NCBI GenBank assembly: GCA_029906195.1 | Contig: JARWSJ010000001.1 | Location: forward strand, 2,480,001 to 2,544,000 | DNA from: Chitinophagaceae bacterium 26-R-25 | GTDB lineage: Bacteria; Bacteroidota; Bacteroidia; Chitinophagales; Chitinophagaceae | DNA: 64,000 nt | Direction: 5' to 3' | Part shown: in pieces, positions 43,081 to 52,131 of the stretch | How positions within the stretch are numbered: the stretch's first letter is position 1 | How the letters are laid out: each line of letters begins with the position of its first letter | Notes under the pieces: generated by a model | What the model was told of the DNA's origin: nothing | The model's input: the letters and a program-made list of their open reading frames with translations, nothing else | Database searches by the model: none | Translations under genes and position numbers: made by a program

Positions 43081-43713
43081 ATGCCCTGGCAAGAAATCTT
43101 AGAAAAAGTAGTTTTTGCTATTATTATCGGCGGCATCATTGGTGCCGAAAGAGAGTACCGCAGTAAATCTGCCGGACTGCGCACGATGGTGCTGATTTGT
43201 GTAGGTGCCTCCGTTTTTACGATGATGTCTATACTGGTGGGCACTCCTAACTCGCCGGACAGGATCGCTTCCAACATTGTAACGGGCATCGGCTTTGTGG
43301 GTGCTGGCGTGATCTACAAAATGGAAAATCGCCTGAGTGGCATTACTACGGCTGCTTCCATTTGGGTAACAGCAAGCCTTGGCATGGCCATTGGCGCAGG
43401 GCATTACTGGATAGCGAGTATCGGCTGCGGCGTTACCATTCTTGTGTTGCTTGCTTTCAAATTCATTGATAAATGGATCGACCACAATAATCTCATCCGC
43501 GACTACAAGATCGTTTATAACTACGATCCCGAGACCTTGAATCGATTTGATGGATTGTTTAAAGAGTACAAGCTGGAGGCACATAATAAAAAAAGAGCCA
43601 AGAGCGGCAACCAGATCACCGGTTTCTGGAAAGTACAAGGCTCTAAAGAAGCCCACAGGAAGTTTATCGAGTGCCTTATACACGATAATACGGTGATGGA
43701 GTTTGAATACTAG
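43081..43713 (+). CDS. MgtC/SapB family membrane protein
   Basis: The 210-residue protein has the MgtC N-terminal transmembrane part: GGIIGAEREYRSKSAGLRTM (with the conserved Arg and Glu), RIASNIVTGIGFVGAGVIYK and GITTAASIWVTASLGMAIGA. The soluble C-terminal half (FDGLFKEYKLEAHNKKRAKS) is an ACT-like tail. MgtC-type proteins link to magnesium or phosphate homeostasis; the role here is unknown. It lies just after the DUF695 gene. Confidence 0.9.
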   Translation: MPWQEILEKVVFAIIIGGIIGAEREYRSKSAGLRTMVLICVGASVFTMMSILVGTPNSPDRIASNIVTGIGFVGAGVIYKMENRLSGITTAASIWVTASLGMAIGAGHYWIASIGCGVTILVLLAFKFIDKWIDHNNLIRDYKIVYNYDPETLNRFDGLFKEYKLEAHNKKRAKSGNQITGFWKVQGSKEAHRKFIECLIHDNTVMEFEY

Positions 43714-43862
43714 GAATTAGGAGTTAGAAATTAGGAATTAGAAGGTGTAGCATTGTGAAGAAAAGGCACACTCTCCTATTTTTGAATTTCTAACAAGTTA
43801 TCTTCACTCACGAAAACAGTGTTCTTAATTGCTAATTCCTAATTTCTAATTTCTAATTCCTG
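43711..43862. repeat. Inverted repeat, AATTCCTA family (copy 5)
   Basis: Arms 43711-43742 (TAGGAATTAGGAGTTAGAAA) and 43823-43862. The left arm supplies the stop TAG of the MgtC-like gene. The interior begins GAAGGTGTAGCATTG. Confidence 0.85.
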
Positions 43863-43867
43863 GTTTC

Positions 43868-45208
43868 ATGTCAGATCTTCGCGTCGCAATCACCAACCGC
43901 CAAATACTGGCAATTGCACTGCCTATCAGCTTTTCCATACTTATTCCCCAGATAAATTTTGTAACGAACAATATTTTCTTAGGAGGTTTAGGTGAAGAGT
44001 CGTTGGCAACTGCAGGTGTTACCGGCGTGTATTATCTAATCTTTGCGGTGTTGGGCGCGGGTCTTAACAATGGATTGCAGGCGCTTATTGCACGCCGTGC
44101 GGGGGAAAATCGCGTGGAGGAAATAGGCAAGCTTTTTACACAAGGAGTGATTGTTTCTTTGGGCATTGCGGCCTTCGGCATTTTATTCACCTGGTTCGTG
44201 GCGCCGTCTATTTTACGTGCTGTCATTCACGATGCCGTGTTACATGAAAAAGCCATTTCGTTTTTACGCATACGCATATGGGGACTGCCCTTTTTGTACA
44301 TCTATCAAATGCGGAATGCATTGCTGGTAGGCACCAATCAAAGTAAATATCTTATTGCAGGCACCTTGGCAGAAAGCCTTTTCAACATCTTCTTTGATTA
44401 CGGACTTATCTATGGCAAAATGGGCCTGCCGGAAATAGGTTTTAACGGCGCAGCCATTGCTTCTATCATCGCAGAGTTCATGGGCATGTTTGTGGTGTTT
44501 GCAGTAATTCACTACAAAGGCATCAGTCATCAATTGCATTTGTACAAGGGAATGAAGTTCGACAAAACAAATACCAGGCTATTGCTTGTACAATCTTCTC
44601 CATTGATTTTTCAATATGCCATCAGTATTATCAGCTGGGAATTTTTCTACATATTGATTGAGCATCACGGCGCCAGAGACCTTGCTATTTCAAACACTAT
44701 GCGCAACATCTTTGGCATGTTTGGCGTGTTTACATGGGCATTTGCAGCCACGACAAATACAATGGTGAGCAACGTGATCGGACAGGGCATGCAGGATCGT
44801 GTGATGGAACTTGTTCGCAAGATCGTAAAGCTGAGCGCGGGAATTGCGACCGTCATTTGTATTATGCTGAATATTTTTCCGCCGGTCTTTTTATCGGTGT
44901 TTGGGCAAGGAGAAGATTTCGTGCGGGAAGCAATTCCTGTTGTACGCATCGTTTCACTCGCGCTTGTTATGATGTCCTTTGGAACGGTTTGGCTCAATTC
45001 CGTTACAGGCACGGGAAACACGAAGATCAACCTGATGATAGAAGTGCTGGCCATCACGCTGTATTCTTTGTATGCATGGGTTATTTTAGAGAAATTAAAA
45101 CTGCCAATTACTTACGGCTGGATGTCTGAATGGATCTACTGGTCAATCATGTTTACCTGCTCATTTTTATATATGCGCAGTGGCAGGTGGAAAAACAAGA
45201 AAATATAG
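43868..45208 (+). CDS. MATE family efflux transporter
   Basis: The 446-residue membrane protein has twelve hydrophobic segments in two halves. The N-terminal half starts ILAIALPISFSILIPQINFV and contains ALIARRAGENRVEEIGKLFT. The second half has LLLVQSSPLIFQYAISIISW. MATE proteins export organic cations or drugs in exchange for sodium or protons. No regulator is adjacent. Confidence 0.9.
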   Translation: MSDLRVAITNRQILAIALPISFSILIPQINFVTNNIFLGGLGEESLATAGVTGVYYLIFAVLGAGLNNGLQALIARRAGENRVEEIGKLFTQGVIVSLGIAAFGILFTWFVAPSILRAVIHDAVLHEKAISFLRIRIWGLPFLYIYQMRNALLVGTNQSKYLIAGTLAESLFNIFFDYGLIYGKMGLPEIGFNGAAIASIIAEFMGMFVVFAVIHYKGISHQLHLYKGMKFDKTNTRLLLVQSSPLIFQYAISIISWEFFYILIEHHGARDLAISNTMRNIFGMFGVFTWAFAATTNTMVSNVIGQGMQDRVMELVRKIVKLSAGIATVICIMLNIFPPVFLSVFGQGEDFVREAIPVVRIVSLALVMMSFGTVWLNSVTGTGNTKINLMIEVLAITLYSLYAWVILEKLKLPITYGWMSEWIYWSIMFTCSFLYMRSGRWKNKKI

Positions 45209-45372
45209 CTATCTTGTTTCCATCGCACTTCCTTTAGCCACAATTTTTGTATGCTTTATCCACGAAAAAAAGGGTTGACTGAAAAAGCAATCCAGTAAAA
45301 CCTTTGCCCAAAAAATCCACCGGACAAAGTGAAAAACCCCATTTTTAAACAAACCCAAACATTTGCATCATT

Positions 45373-46350
45373 ATGAAAAAAGTTCTTAAAGTGCTGGGCA
45401 TCCTGGTGCTCATCATTGTTCTTGGCGTTGTAGGCATTGCCTCTTATGTAAAGATCGGATTGCCTAACGTTGGCCCTGCTTCAGATCTTAAGGTAAATTC
45501 CACTCCCGAGCTTGTACAACGTGGAGAATATCTTGCCAATCACGTTTTTGTTTGTATCGACTGCCACAGTACACGCGACTGGAGCAAACTCTCCGCTCCC
45601 ATTATTGCCGGTACACAAGGCAAAGGCGGTGAACAATTTGACCAGACAATGGGATTTCCGGGAAAATATTTTGCAAGAAATATTACACCGGCAGGCATTG
45701 GAAGCTGGACCGATGGCGAAATTTTCAGAACCATTACCACGGGAGTGGATAGAAATGGCCAGGCGATCTTTCCTGTAATGCCTTACCATGCCTACGGAAA
45801 AATGGATGCAGAGGATATCAAGGCCGTGATCGCTTATTTGCGTACACTTCCTGCTATTGACAATAAGCCTCCAACCAGCGCGTCCGATTTTCCAATGAAT
45901 TTTCTAATCAACACAATGCCCACCAAAGCTGAGTTGACAACAAAACCTTCTCCTTCTGACAGTGTTGCGTATGGAAAATATCTGTTTACCGGAAGTGCGT
46001 GCCACGAGTGTCATACACCGTTCGACAAAGGAAAGTACGATGAGACCCTGGCATATGCGGGCGGAAGATCATTTCCAATGCCATCGGGAACAATTACATC
46101 TGCAAACATTACTCCTGACAAGGAAACCGGTATTGGCAAATGGACGAGAGAACAGTTCATAGCCAAGTTCAAATTTTATGCAGACAGCGCAAACCAAAAC
46201 ATTGTGCTTAAACCAACAGATATGCAAACGATCATGCCATGGACGATGTATGGCGGCATGACAGAGAGCGATCTTTCAAGCATTTATTCGTACATACAAA
46301 CGATATCTCCGATCAAGCACGATGTTATCAAGTTCAAGCCTAAAGGGTAA
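45373..46350 (+). CDS. Dihaem cytochrome c
   Basis: The 325-residue protein has an N-terminal membrane anchor (LKVLGILVLIIVLGVVGIAS). Two haem c sites follow: CIDCH near residue 59 and CHECH about 140 residues further on. AIFPVMPYHAYGKMDAEDIK and TIMPWTMYGGMTESDLSSIY carry the axial-ligand Met regions of class I cytochromes. It probably works in a periplasmic electron chain, but no dehydrogenase or oxidase is adjacent. Confidence 0.9.
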   Translation: MKKVLKVLGILVLIIVLGVVGIASYVKIGLPNVGPASDLKVNSTPELVQRGEYLANHVFVCIDCHSTRDWSKLSAPIIAGTQGKGGEQFDQTMGFPGKYFARNITPAGIGSWTDGEIFRTITTGVDRNGQAIFPVMPYHAYGKMDAEDIKAVIAYLRTLPAIDNKPPTSASDFPMNFLINTMPTKAELTTKPSPSDSVAYGKYLFTGSACHECHTPFDKGKYDETLAYAGGRSFPMPSGTITSANITPDKETGIGKWTREQFIAKFKFYADSANQNIVLKPTDMQTIMPWTMYGGMTESDLSSIYSYIQTISPIKHDVIKFKPKG

Positions 46351-46356
46351 ATCCAT

Positions 46357-46624
46357 TGGCACACGGATGACACGGATTAGACTGATTTTCACGGATTAGT
46401 TGAAGAAGATTTTACAATATAAATTAAGCTTTCTTACCGAGGCTTTGACAGACGCATCCCCTTGCATAATTAGCATGTGAGATGCGTTTGTCAAAGCCTT
46501 TTTCGCACAGAAACTTTCCACATACCGTTTACCACATTTCACTGCGAAACAATTAATCGCAAAGGGTAATTTTAGATCAATCCAATCCGTGGAAATCAGT
46601 ATAATCTGTGTCATCTGTGTGCCC
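46357..46624. repeat. Inverted repeat, CACGGATGACACGGATT family (copy 2), nested
   Basis: Arms 46357-46399 (GGCACACGGATGACACGGAT and on) and 46578-46624 (complement). Inside, 46441-46458 (GGCTTTGACAGACGCATC) pairs with 46481-46498 with one G-U, giving an 18 bp hairpin with a 22-base loop. Confidence 0.85.
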
Positions 46625-46640
46625 AAAAAATAACCCTCTC

Positions 46641-47456
46641 ATGAAGCATCTCCTTATCATGATCTCCTTGGTGCTGGGCACGTCGTTGCACGCACAGGAA
46701 AGCGGCGAATCAATCGTGCGTGCAGAAAGGGCGTTTGCCGCCATGTCAGTAAAGGAAGGCATCAATAAAGCCTTTACCGCAAACTTCGATACAGGTTGCG
46801 TTGTGTTTGTAAAAGGCAAAGCAGTCAACGGCTATCAACTGTACAGTTCTAATTCTGATAAAGGCGGCGTTTTAAATTGGGAGCCGGAATACGTTTGCAT
46901 TTCGTCTGCAAAAGACATCGGTTTTTCTACAGGGCCGTACACTTATAAACAAAGTGTAAATGATACCGTTGCAGGTCGTGGACAATTTACCACTATCTGG
47001 AAACTCAACAAGGACGGCGATTGGAAAGCCATTCTTGACATGGGTGCGTCTTATGGTACAAATGCAGAAAGGGTCACTGCAGTGAAAATATTTACCTCAG
47101 ATTTTAGCTCAACAAAAGTTGCAATATCACAAAGCGCATTGTCAATAGAAAATGAATTCATAAACGATTACAAAAAAGTCGGGAGCCTGGCTTTTCATAA
47201 ACGTGTTACCAATAAATCCTGGTTCAACAGAAAAAACAACCATCCTTACTATGGCTTGCAAAATGTAAAAGCTGCCATCATTTCAATTCCAGATACCTTG
47301 CACTTCACTCCCATTGCAGGAGAACTCACACAAAGCGGCGATTTCGCATATGTGTACGGCAGCGTAACGGCACACGACAATGTTGAAAATTATTTACGCG
47401 TCTGGATACGAAAAGGCAAAGAATGGAAACTAATTTTACAGGTATTAAACTGGTAA
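46641..47456 (+). CDS. Secreted protein with two NTF2-like (DUF4440-type) domains
   Basis: From the ATG at 46641 (MKHLLIMISLVLGTSLHAQ signal peptide) it has 271 residues. Each half has a similar helix-strand layout: ESIVRAERAFAAMSVKEGIN then GRGQFTTIWKLNKDGDWKAI; and SALSIENEFINDYKKVGSLA then YLRVWIRKGKEWKLILQV. This fits two SnoaL/NTF2-like domains. Function unknown. It is followed 4 bp later by the RibD-C-type gene and is probably in an operon with it. Confidence 0.78.
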   Translation: MKHLLIMISLVLGTSLHAQESGESIVRAERAFAAMSVKEGINKAFTANFDTGCVVFVKGKAVNGYQLYSSNSDKGGVLNWEPEYVCISSAKDIGFSTGPYTYKQSVNDTVAGRGQFTTIWKLNKDGDWKAILDMGASYGTNAERVTAVKIFTSDFSSTKVAISQSALSIENEFINDYKKVGSLAFHKRVTNKSWFNRKNNHPYYGLQNVKAAIISIPDTLHFTPIAGELTQSGDFAYVYGSVTAHDNVENYLRVWIRKGKEWKLILQVLNW

Positions 47457-47460
47457 AATT

Positions 47461-48009
47461 ATGAGCAAAAGACAGGTAATGATTTTTATCGCATGCAGTG
47501 TTGATGGTTACATAGCTTCGAAAGATGATGATATCAGCTGGCTCGACATGGTTGACAGAGAAGGCGAAGACTATGGCTATTTCGACTTCATCAAAAATGT
47601 TGACACCGTTCTTCTCGGAAGAAAAACTTATGATAAAGTATTAACGCTGTCGGATACATTCTGGCACAAGGATAGAAAAACGATTGTACTCTCCAACTCA
47701 AAAACAGGCAGCGACGAAAATGTTACTTTCTTCAACGGACCGATAACAGAACTCATTGCAGATCTTCAAAAACAGGAAGGCAAAAACATTTTTTGCGATG
47801 GTGGCTCGGAGATTATTTTCGAATTGATGAAACATGATTTGATTGACCGCTTTATCATCTCTGTTATTCCGATTTTTCTTGGTGATGGCGTTTCTCTTTT
47901 TAAACCCGGCAGGCACATTCAAAGGCTGGAACTTAAACGCAGCATGACTTTCCCATCGGGCTTAGTGCAACTATGGTACGAGAAAATGAAGAGCGAGAAT
48001 GCGCTGTAG
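47461..48009 (+). CDS. Dihydrofolate reductase-like protein (RibD C-terminal family)
   Basis: The 182-residue protein has VMIFIACSVDGYIASKDDDI at the start and VDTVLLGRKTYDKVL, both typical of the DHFR/RibD-C fold. IFCDGGSEIIFELMKHDLID and FIISVIPIFLGDGVSLFKP follow. It is an NADPH-dependent reductase by family, though the stand-alone YwjB/YyaP-like proteins have unknown substrates. It starts 4 bp after the NTF2-like gene. Confidence 0.88.
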   Translation: MSKRQVMIFIACSVDGYIASKDDDISWLDMVDREGEDYGYFDFIKNVDTVLLGRKTYDKVLTLSDTFWHKDRKTIVLSNSKTGSDENVTFFNGPITELIADLQKQEGKNIFCDGGSEIIFELMKHDLIDRFIISVIPIFLGDGVSLFKPGRHIQRLELKRSMTFPSGLVQLWYEKMKSENAL

Positions 48010-48170
48010 TGAGCACACTGATGACACTGATTAGACTGATTTGCACGGATTCATAATTGAATAACTGAGTAACTGAATAACTGAAAACCAAGGTCGGAGT
48101 TGCACTCAGTCATTCAGTCATTCAGTTATTCAGTTATTCAGTTATTCAGTTATTCAGTTATTCAGTTATT
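48010..48170. repeat. Composite repeat: CACGGATT block then ATTCAGTT family (copy 5)
   Basis: 48010-48050 matches the CACTGATGACACTGATT family (copy 3). Next, arms 48055-48086 and 48104-48170 are the ATTCAGTT words, with eight or more iterations on the right. The right side ends a few bases before the AHSA1 stop. Confidence 0.85.
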
Positions 48171-48173
48171 TCC

Positions 48174-48692
48174 CTACGAGTTCACCATCTTCTTCAACTG
48201 TTCATTCTTATTTCTTAAATCAACACCGCCTTCTAAGACAGATTTTAAATTTGCTAAGTAAAAAACCCAACCTTCCATACAGCCCACATGAAACAATGCT
48301 TTACCCCTGTCGTCGGTTGGTATATTGAATTGTTTCAGCTCTATGATTGTTTCACCCAATTCATGTTTAATGGAAACACTTACCTGCATATCTGTCTTGG
48401 CGGCTTCGCTGCAGAATGTAAAACATAGAAAATTTGCCCCATTTGCTTCCACGATTTCGCCGTATTCAACGGTAGTGTCGTCGTAACCGTACCAGTGCCA
48501 TTTGTAGGCATCTCCCGCACTGATATTTTCATTTGCGGCGATAGCTGCGCCAGTGGGCGAAGAAAAGGTTGCCGAACGAAGAAACCATTTCTGAAGGCCC
48601 TTTTGCGTTGTCCATGCATCGTATGCCGCCTTTTCGGAACATTTAATGTCAATTCGTTTGGTAAAAGCGCTCCAGTCGTAATTGTCAGCCAT
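48174..48692 (-). CDS. SRPBCC/AHSA1 family protein
   Basis: The 172-residue protein has the START/SRPBCC-like fold of the Hsp90 co-chaperone homologue (AHSA1) group: TKRIDIKCSEKAAYDAWTTQ, then KGLQKWFLRSATFSSPTGAA and TVEYGEIVEANGANFLCFTF, and FHVGCMEGWVFYLANLKSVL at the end. Bacterial members bind hydrophobic ligands or have unknown roles. No partner gene. Confidence 0.84.
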   Translation of the reverse strand: MADNYDWSAFTKRIDIKCSEKAAYDAWTTQKGLQKWFLRSATFSSPTGAAIAANENISAGDAYKWHWYGYDDTTVEYGEIVEANGANFLCFTFCSEAAKTDMQVSVSIKHELGETIIELKQFNIPTDDRGKALFHVGCMEGWVFYLANLKSVLEGGVDLRNKNEQLKKMVNS

Positions 48693-48765
48693 AACAGCGA
48701 TTAAATTTTTTTGGGTGTATTTTTACGATAAACTAATACAACCTGTATTATCATTTTGTTGTGTT

Positions 48766-48796
48766 TATCTTTGAAGTTGTCACAACTATATCTTTG
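48766..48796 (+). promoter_or_regulatory. Two Bacteroidota-type -7 elements
   Basis: TATCTTTG occurs at 48766-48773 and again at 48789-48796; both match TAnnTTTG. The second is 20 bp before the phosphatase start. Confidence 0.55.
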
Positions 48797-48816
48797 CCAA
48801 AATTTTTTCAAAAAAT

Positions 48817-50451
48817 ATGCGTCGTTTAATCTTCTCATTAGTACTATTGACCTCTGCTGCTACTTCCTTTGCACAACAAGCAGCAAATTCAGTTCCAAGA
48901 CCCAAACTTGTAGTAGGAATCGTGGTGGACCAAATGCGTTGGGATTATTTATACCGTTATTATGACCGCTATGAAGCCGGTGGTTTTAAACGACTGCTGA
49001 ACGACGGATTTTCCTGCGAAAATACCTTCATCAACTATCTACCTTCTTACACTGCCGTTGGTCACACAACAATATATACCGGAGCAGTGCCGGCCATCAG
49101 TGGCATTACCGGCAACGACTGGACCGAGCAGCTTAGCGGTAAAAGCGTTTATTGCACAGACGACAGCACTGTAACAAGCGTAGGCAATGATTCCGAAGAC
49201 GGCAAAATGTCTCCAAGAAATTTGCTAGTTTCCACCATTACAGATGAGTTGCGTTTGGCGACAAACTTCAGGTCAAAGGTAGTTGGTGTGTCTTTGAAAG
49301 ACAGAGCTTCTATTTTACCGGCGGGTCATTTGGCTACCGCTGCTTACTGGTTGGATGATGCAAGCGGACATTTCATCACAAGCTCTTATTACATGAAAGA
49401 ATTGCCTTCCTGGGTAAACAAATACAACGACAAGAATCGCATTCAGGCTTTGATCAAAAAAGGTTGGAGCACAATGTATCCAATCAAAACATACGTTCAA
49501 AGCGATAGCGATGATCAATCTTATGAAGGAAAATTTCCGGGTGAAAAAACATCTACGTTCCCTCACGCAATAGACGATTTTTATAAACAAAAGAAAGGCA
49601 TCTTCCGCTCAACACCTTTTGGCAATACACTTACGCTGGAATTTGCCCAACAGGCGGTTGAAAATTATAAACTCGGACAAGGAGATGTTACAGACTTTTT
49701 GACCATTAACTGCGCGTCTACAGACTACGTAGGACATATGTACGGGCCAAACTCAATCGAGGTAGAAGATACTTATCTGCGTCTTGACAAGGACCTTTCT
49801 GATTTCTTTAACATGCTTGACCAGAAGCTTGGCAAGGGGCAATATCTTGTGTTCCTTTCTGCTGATCACGGTGCAGCACACAACGTTGATTTCATGGCAA
49901 AACACAATCTTCCTGCGGATGCATGGAACTCAAATCCGTTGAAAGATTCTTTGAATAAAATGCTGGCGACTAAATTCGGTACGCCGAATTTGATCAGAGC
50001 CATTAAGAACTACCAGGTGAATTTTGATCTTGATAAAATTGACGCGCAACAATTGGATTTCGAAAAGATCAAAAAAGAAACCATTGCTTATTTGCTTCGT
50101 CAGCCAAACATTACACAAGCTATCGACATCGCAGCTGTTGGAAGCTCTGCAACGCCTGAGCCTTTAAAATCAATGGTGGCAAATAGTTATTATTTCAAAA
50201 GATGCGGTGCAATACAAATCATCTTAAACCCTGGTTGGTATGAAGGTTCTGGTCGCACAGGCACCACGCACGGTACCTGGAACCCTTACGATACGCATAT
50301 TCCACTGGTTTGGTATGGCTGGCACATCAAATCCGGTAAAAGCAATAAACACGCTAACATGACAGATATCGCACCGACCATTGCGGCACTGCTTCAAATT
50401 CAAATGCCGAATGGCTGTGTGGGGAAAGTTATTGAAGAAATTAAGAATTAA
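48817..50451 (+). CDS. Alkaline phosphatase family protein (PafA-like), secreted
   Basis: The 544-residue protein has a signal peptide (MRRLIFSLVLLTSAATSFAQ). Metal and nucleophile motifs of the alkaline phosphatase superfamily: VVDQMRWDYLYRYYDRYE (metal Asp), LPSYTAVGHTTIYTGAVP (nucleophile Thr region), STDYVGHMYGPNS and LSADHGAAHN (metal Asp/His), and SGRTGTTHGTWNPYDTHIPL (metal His) near the end. This matches PafA, a periplasmic phosphomonoesterase of Bacteroidota that frees phosphate from organic esters. The last codons (IKN) and stop lie in an AATTCCTA-family arm. Confidence 0.92.
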   Translation: MRRLIFSLVLLTSAATSFAQQAANSVPRPKLVVGIVVDQMRWDYLYRYYDRYEAGGFKRLLNDGFSCENTFINYLPSYTAVGHTTIYTGAVPAISGITGNDWTEQLSGKSVYCTDDSTVTSVGNDSEDGKMSPRNLLVSTITDELRLATNFRSKVVGVSLKDRASILPAGHLATAAYWLDDASGHFITSSYYMKELPSWVNKYNDKNRIQALIKKGWSTMYPIKTYVQSDSDDQSYEGKFPGEKTSTFPHAIDDFYKQKKGIFRSTPFGNTLTLEFAQQAVENYKLGQGDVTDFLTINCASTDYVGHMYGPNSIEVEDTYLRLDKDLSDFFNMLDQKLGKGQYLVFLSADHGAAHNVDFMAKHNLPADAWNSNPLKDSLNKMLATKFGTPNLIRAIKNYQVNFDLDKIDAQQLDFEKIKKETIAYLLRQPNITQAIDIAAVGSSATPEPLKSMVANSYYFKRCGAIQIILNPGWYEGSGRTGTTHGTWNPYDTHIPLVWYGWHIKSGKSNKHANMTDIAPTIAALLQIQMPNGCVGKVIEEIKN

Positions 50452-50589
50452 GAATTAAGAATTACTTCAGGTGTAGCGTTCAGTATTGAACGCTACATTT
50501 TTTTGTCTGAAACAGAACCAATGACATTCCCCTATTCATCATCTCGCCCAAACTGAATTCCTAATTTCTAATTCCTAATTCCTAATTCT
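50440..50589. repeat. Inverted repeat, AATTCCTA family (copy 6)
   Basis: Arms 50440-50464 (AATTAAGAATTAAGAATTAA) and 50555-50589. The left arm begins inside the phosphatase coding region and supplies its stop. The interior begins CTTCAGGTGTAGCG. Confidence 0.85.
50472..50503 (+). terminator. Rho-independent terminator after the phosphatase
   Basis: Perfect 11 bp stem TGTAGCGTTCA / TGAACGCTACA, 4-base loop, seven T. It lies inside the repeat arms and overlaps the shared GGTGTAGC phrase. Confidence 0.93.
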
Positions 50590-50679
50590 TTTGTCATACT
50601 CCTGTCACATTCACCCAACCTGACTTTCATCATAATTTCTACCGCTGCTTCTCGCAACATTTGTGACATAATTCATGTG

Positions 50680-52044
50680 ATGAACACAGGTTTGATTCAT
50701 AAGTACAATGTTCCCGGACCAAGATATACCAGCTATCCAACCGTTCCTTATTGGGATGAAAGTAGTTTCAACGTAAACGACTGGAAATTTTCAGCAGTCA
50801 AATCATTTGCTGAAAGCAATGAAAAAGAAGGCATTAGTTTATACATCCATCTCCCCTTTTGCGAGAGCCTTTGTACATTTTGCGGTTGCAATAAAAGAAT
50901 CACGAAAAATCACGATGTCGAAGATCCGTACATAAAGGCAGTGTTGAAAGAATGGCAAATGTACACTGAACTGTTTCAGGAAAGGCCACTGATCAAAGAA
51001 ATCCATTTTGGTGGCGGTACCCCTACTTTCTTCTCTCCAAATAATTTGCGTCAACTGCTTGATGGCATTTTTTTTCACGCCGACAGATGTGATGATTGGG
51101 AATTCAGTTTTGAAGGACATCCAAACAATACGACCAGAGAGCATTTGCAGACATTATATGATTTCGGTTTTAAAAGGGTGAGCTTTGGTGTGCAGGATTA
51201 CGATCCTGTTATTCAAAAAGCAATACACCGCATCCAGCCGTTTGAAAATGTTGAACTTGCCACCTCACTTGCAAAAGAAATTGGTTACACTTCAGTCAGT
51301 CATGATCTTGTTTTTGGTTTGCCCAAACAAACTTTAGAAACAATCGCCGATACTATACAAAAAACAATTCTGCTAAAGCCCGACAGGCTTGCATTTTACA
51401 GCTATGCACACGTTCCCTGGTTAAAAGGAAACGGGCAAAGAGGATTTGATGAAAATGACCTTCCGAAAGATGAAGAGAAACGTGCGCTGTACAACTTAGG
51501 AAAGAAACTTTTTCTTGAGAACGGCTACGTGGAAATAGGCATGGATCATTTTGCATTAAAATCTGACAGTCTGTATTCATCGGCAGTTGGTAAAAAACTG
51601 CATAGAAATTTCATGGGTTACACTTCTTCAAAAACCCAACTGATGATTGGCCTTGGTGTTTCTGCCATCAGCGATTCCTGGTATGCATTCGCACAAAATG
51701 TAAAAACGCTGGAACAATATTATGATGCGCTCGCAAAAGATGAATTACCGGTGTTTAGAGGCCATTTATTGGACGACGAGGATCTTGTCATACGCAAACA
51801 CGTATTGAACATTATGTGTCAACTACGAACTTCCTGGGGCCAGCCAAATGAAAAGTTTGAAGAACTGGATGAAGTCATCAGGAAAATGGATGAGTTTGTA
51901 AAAGACGGTATTCTTACGGTGGATGAAAACGGTTTACAAATAAACGAAAGCGGCATTCCATTTATCCGCAACATCTGCATGGCGTTTGATCTTAGAATGA
52001 ATAGGAAGCTGCCGGATACGAGGTTATTCTCTATGACTATATAA
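50680..52044 (+). CDS. hemN: Oxygen-independent coproporphyrinogen III oxidase
   Basis: HemN decarboxylates coproporphyrinogen III in haem synthesis using SAM radicals. The 454-residue protein has YNVPGPRYTSYPTVPYW, the HemN N-terminus, and the radical SAM Cys motif HLPFCESLCTFCGCNK (CX3CX2C) at about residue 65. HFGGGTPTFF and KRVSFGVQDYDP follow. The start is the ATG at 50680; a GTG directly upstream is in frame. Confidence 0.95.
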   Translation: MNTGLIHKYNVPGPRYTSYPTVPYWDESSFNVNDWKFSAVKSFAESNEKEGISLYIHLPFCESLCTFCGCNKRITKNHDVEDPYIKAVLKEWQMYTELFQERPLIKEIHFGGGTPTFFSPNNLRQLLDGIFFHADRCDDWEFSFEGHPNNTTREHLQTLYDFGFKRVSFGVQDYDPVIQKAIHRIQPFENVELATSLAKEIGYTSVSHDLVFGLPKQTLETIADTIQKTILLKPDRLAFYSYAHVPWLKGNGQRGFDENDLPKDEEKRALYNLGKKLFLENGYVEIGMDHFALKSDSLYSSAVGKKLHRNFMGYTSSKTQLMIGLGVSAISDSWYAFAQNVKTLEQYYDALAKDELPVFRGHLLDDEDLVIRKHVLNIMCQLRTSWGQPNEKFEELDEVIRKMDEFVKDGILTVDENGLQINESGIPFIRNICMAFDLRMNRKLPDTRLFSMTI

Positions 52045-52131
52045 GTAAAAAGTCAAAATTAGAATTTCAAAAAAGGTCCACGATAGCACGGACAGCCTTT
52101 TTGACTTTTGCTTTTTTACTTTTTACTTTTG
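52044..52131. repeat. Inverted repeat, AAAGTCAAAAGT family (copy 2)
   Basis: Arms 52044-52077 (AAGTAAAAAGTCAAAATTAG) and 52094-52131 between convergent hemN and rhomboid stops. The right arm overlaps the end of the rhomboid coding region. Confidence 0.85.
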
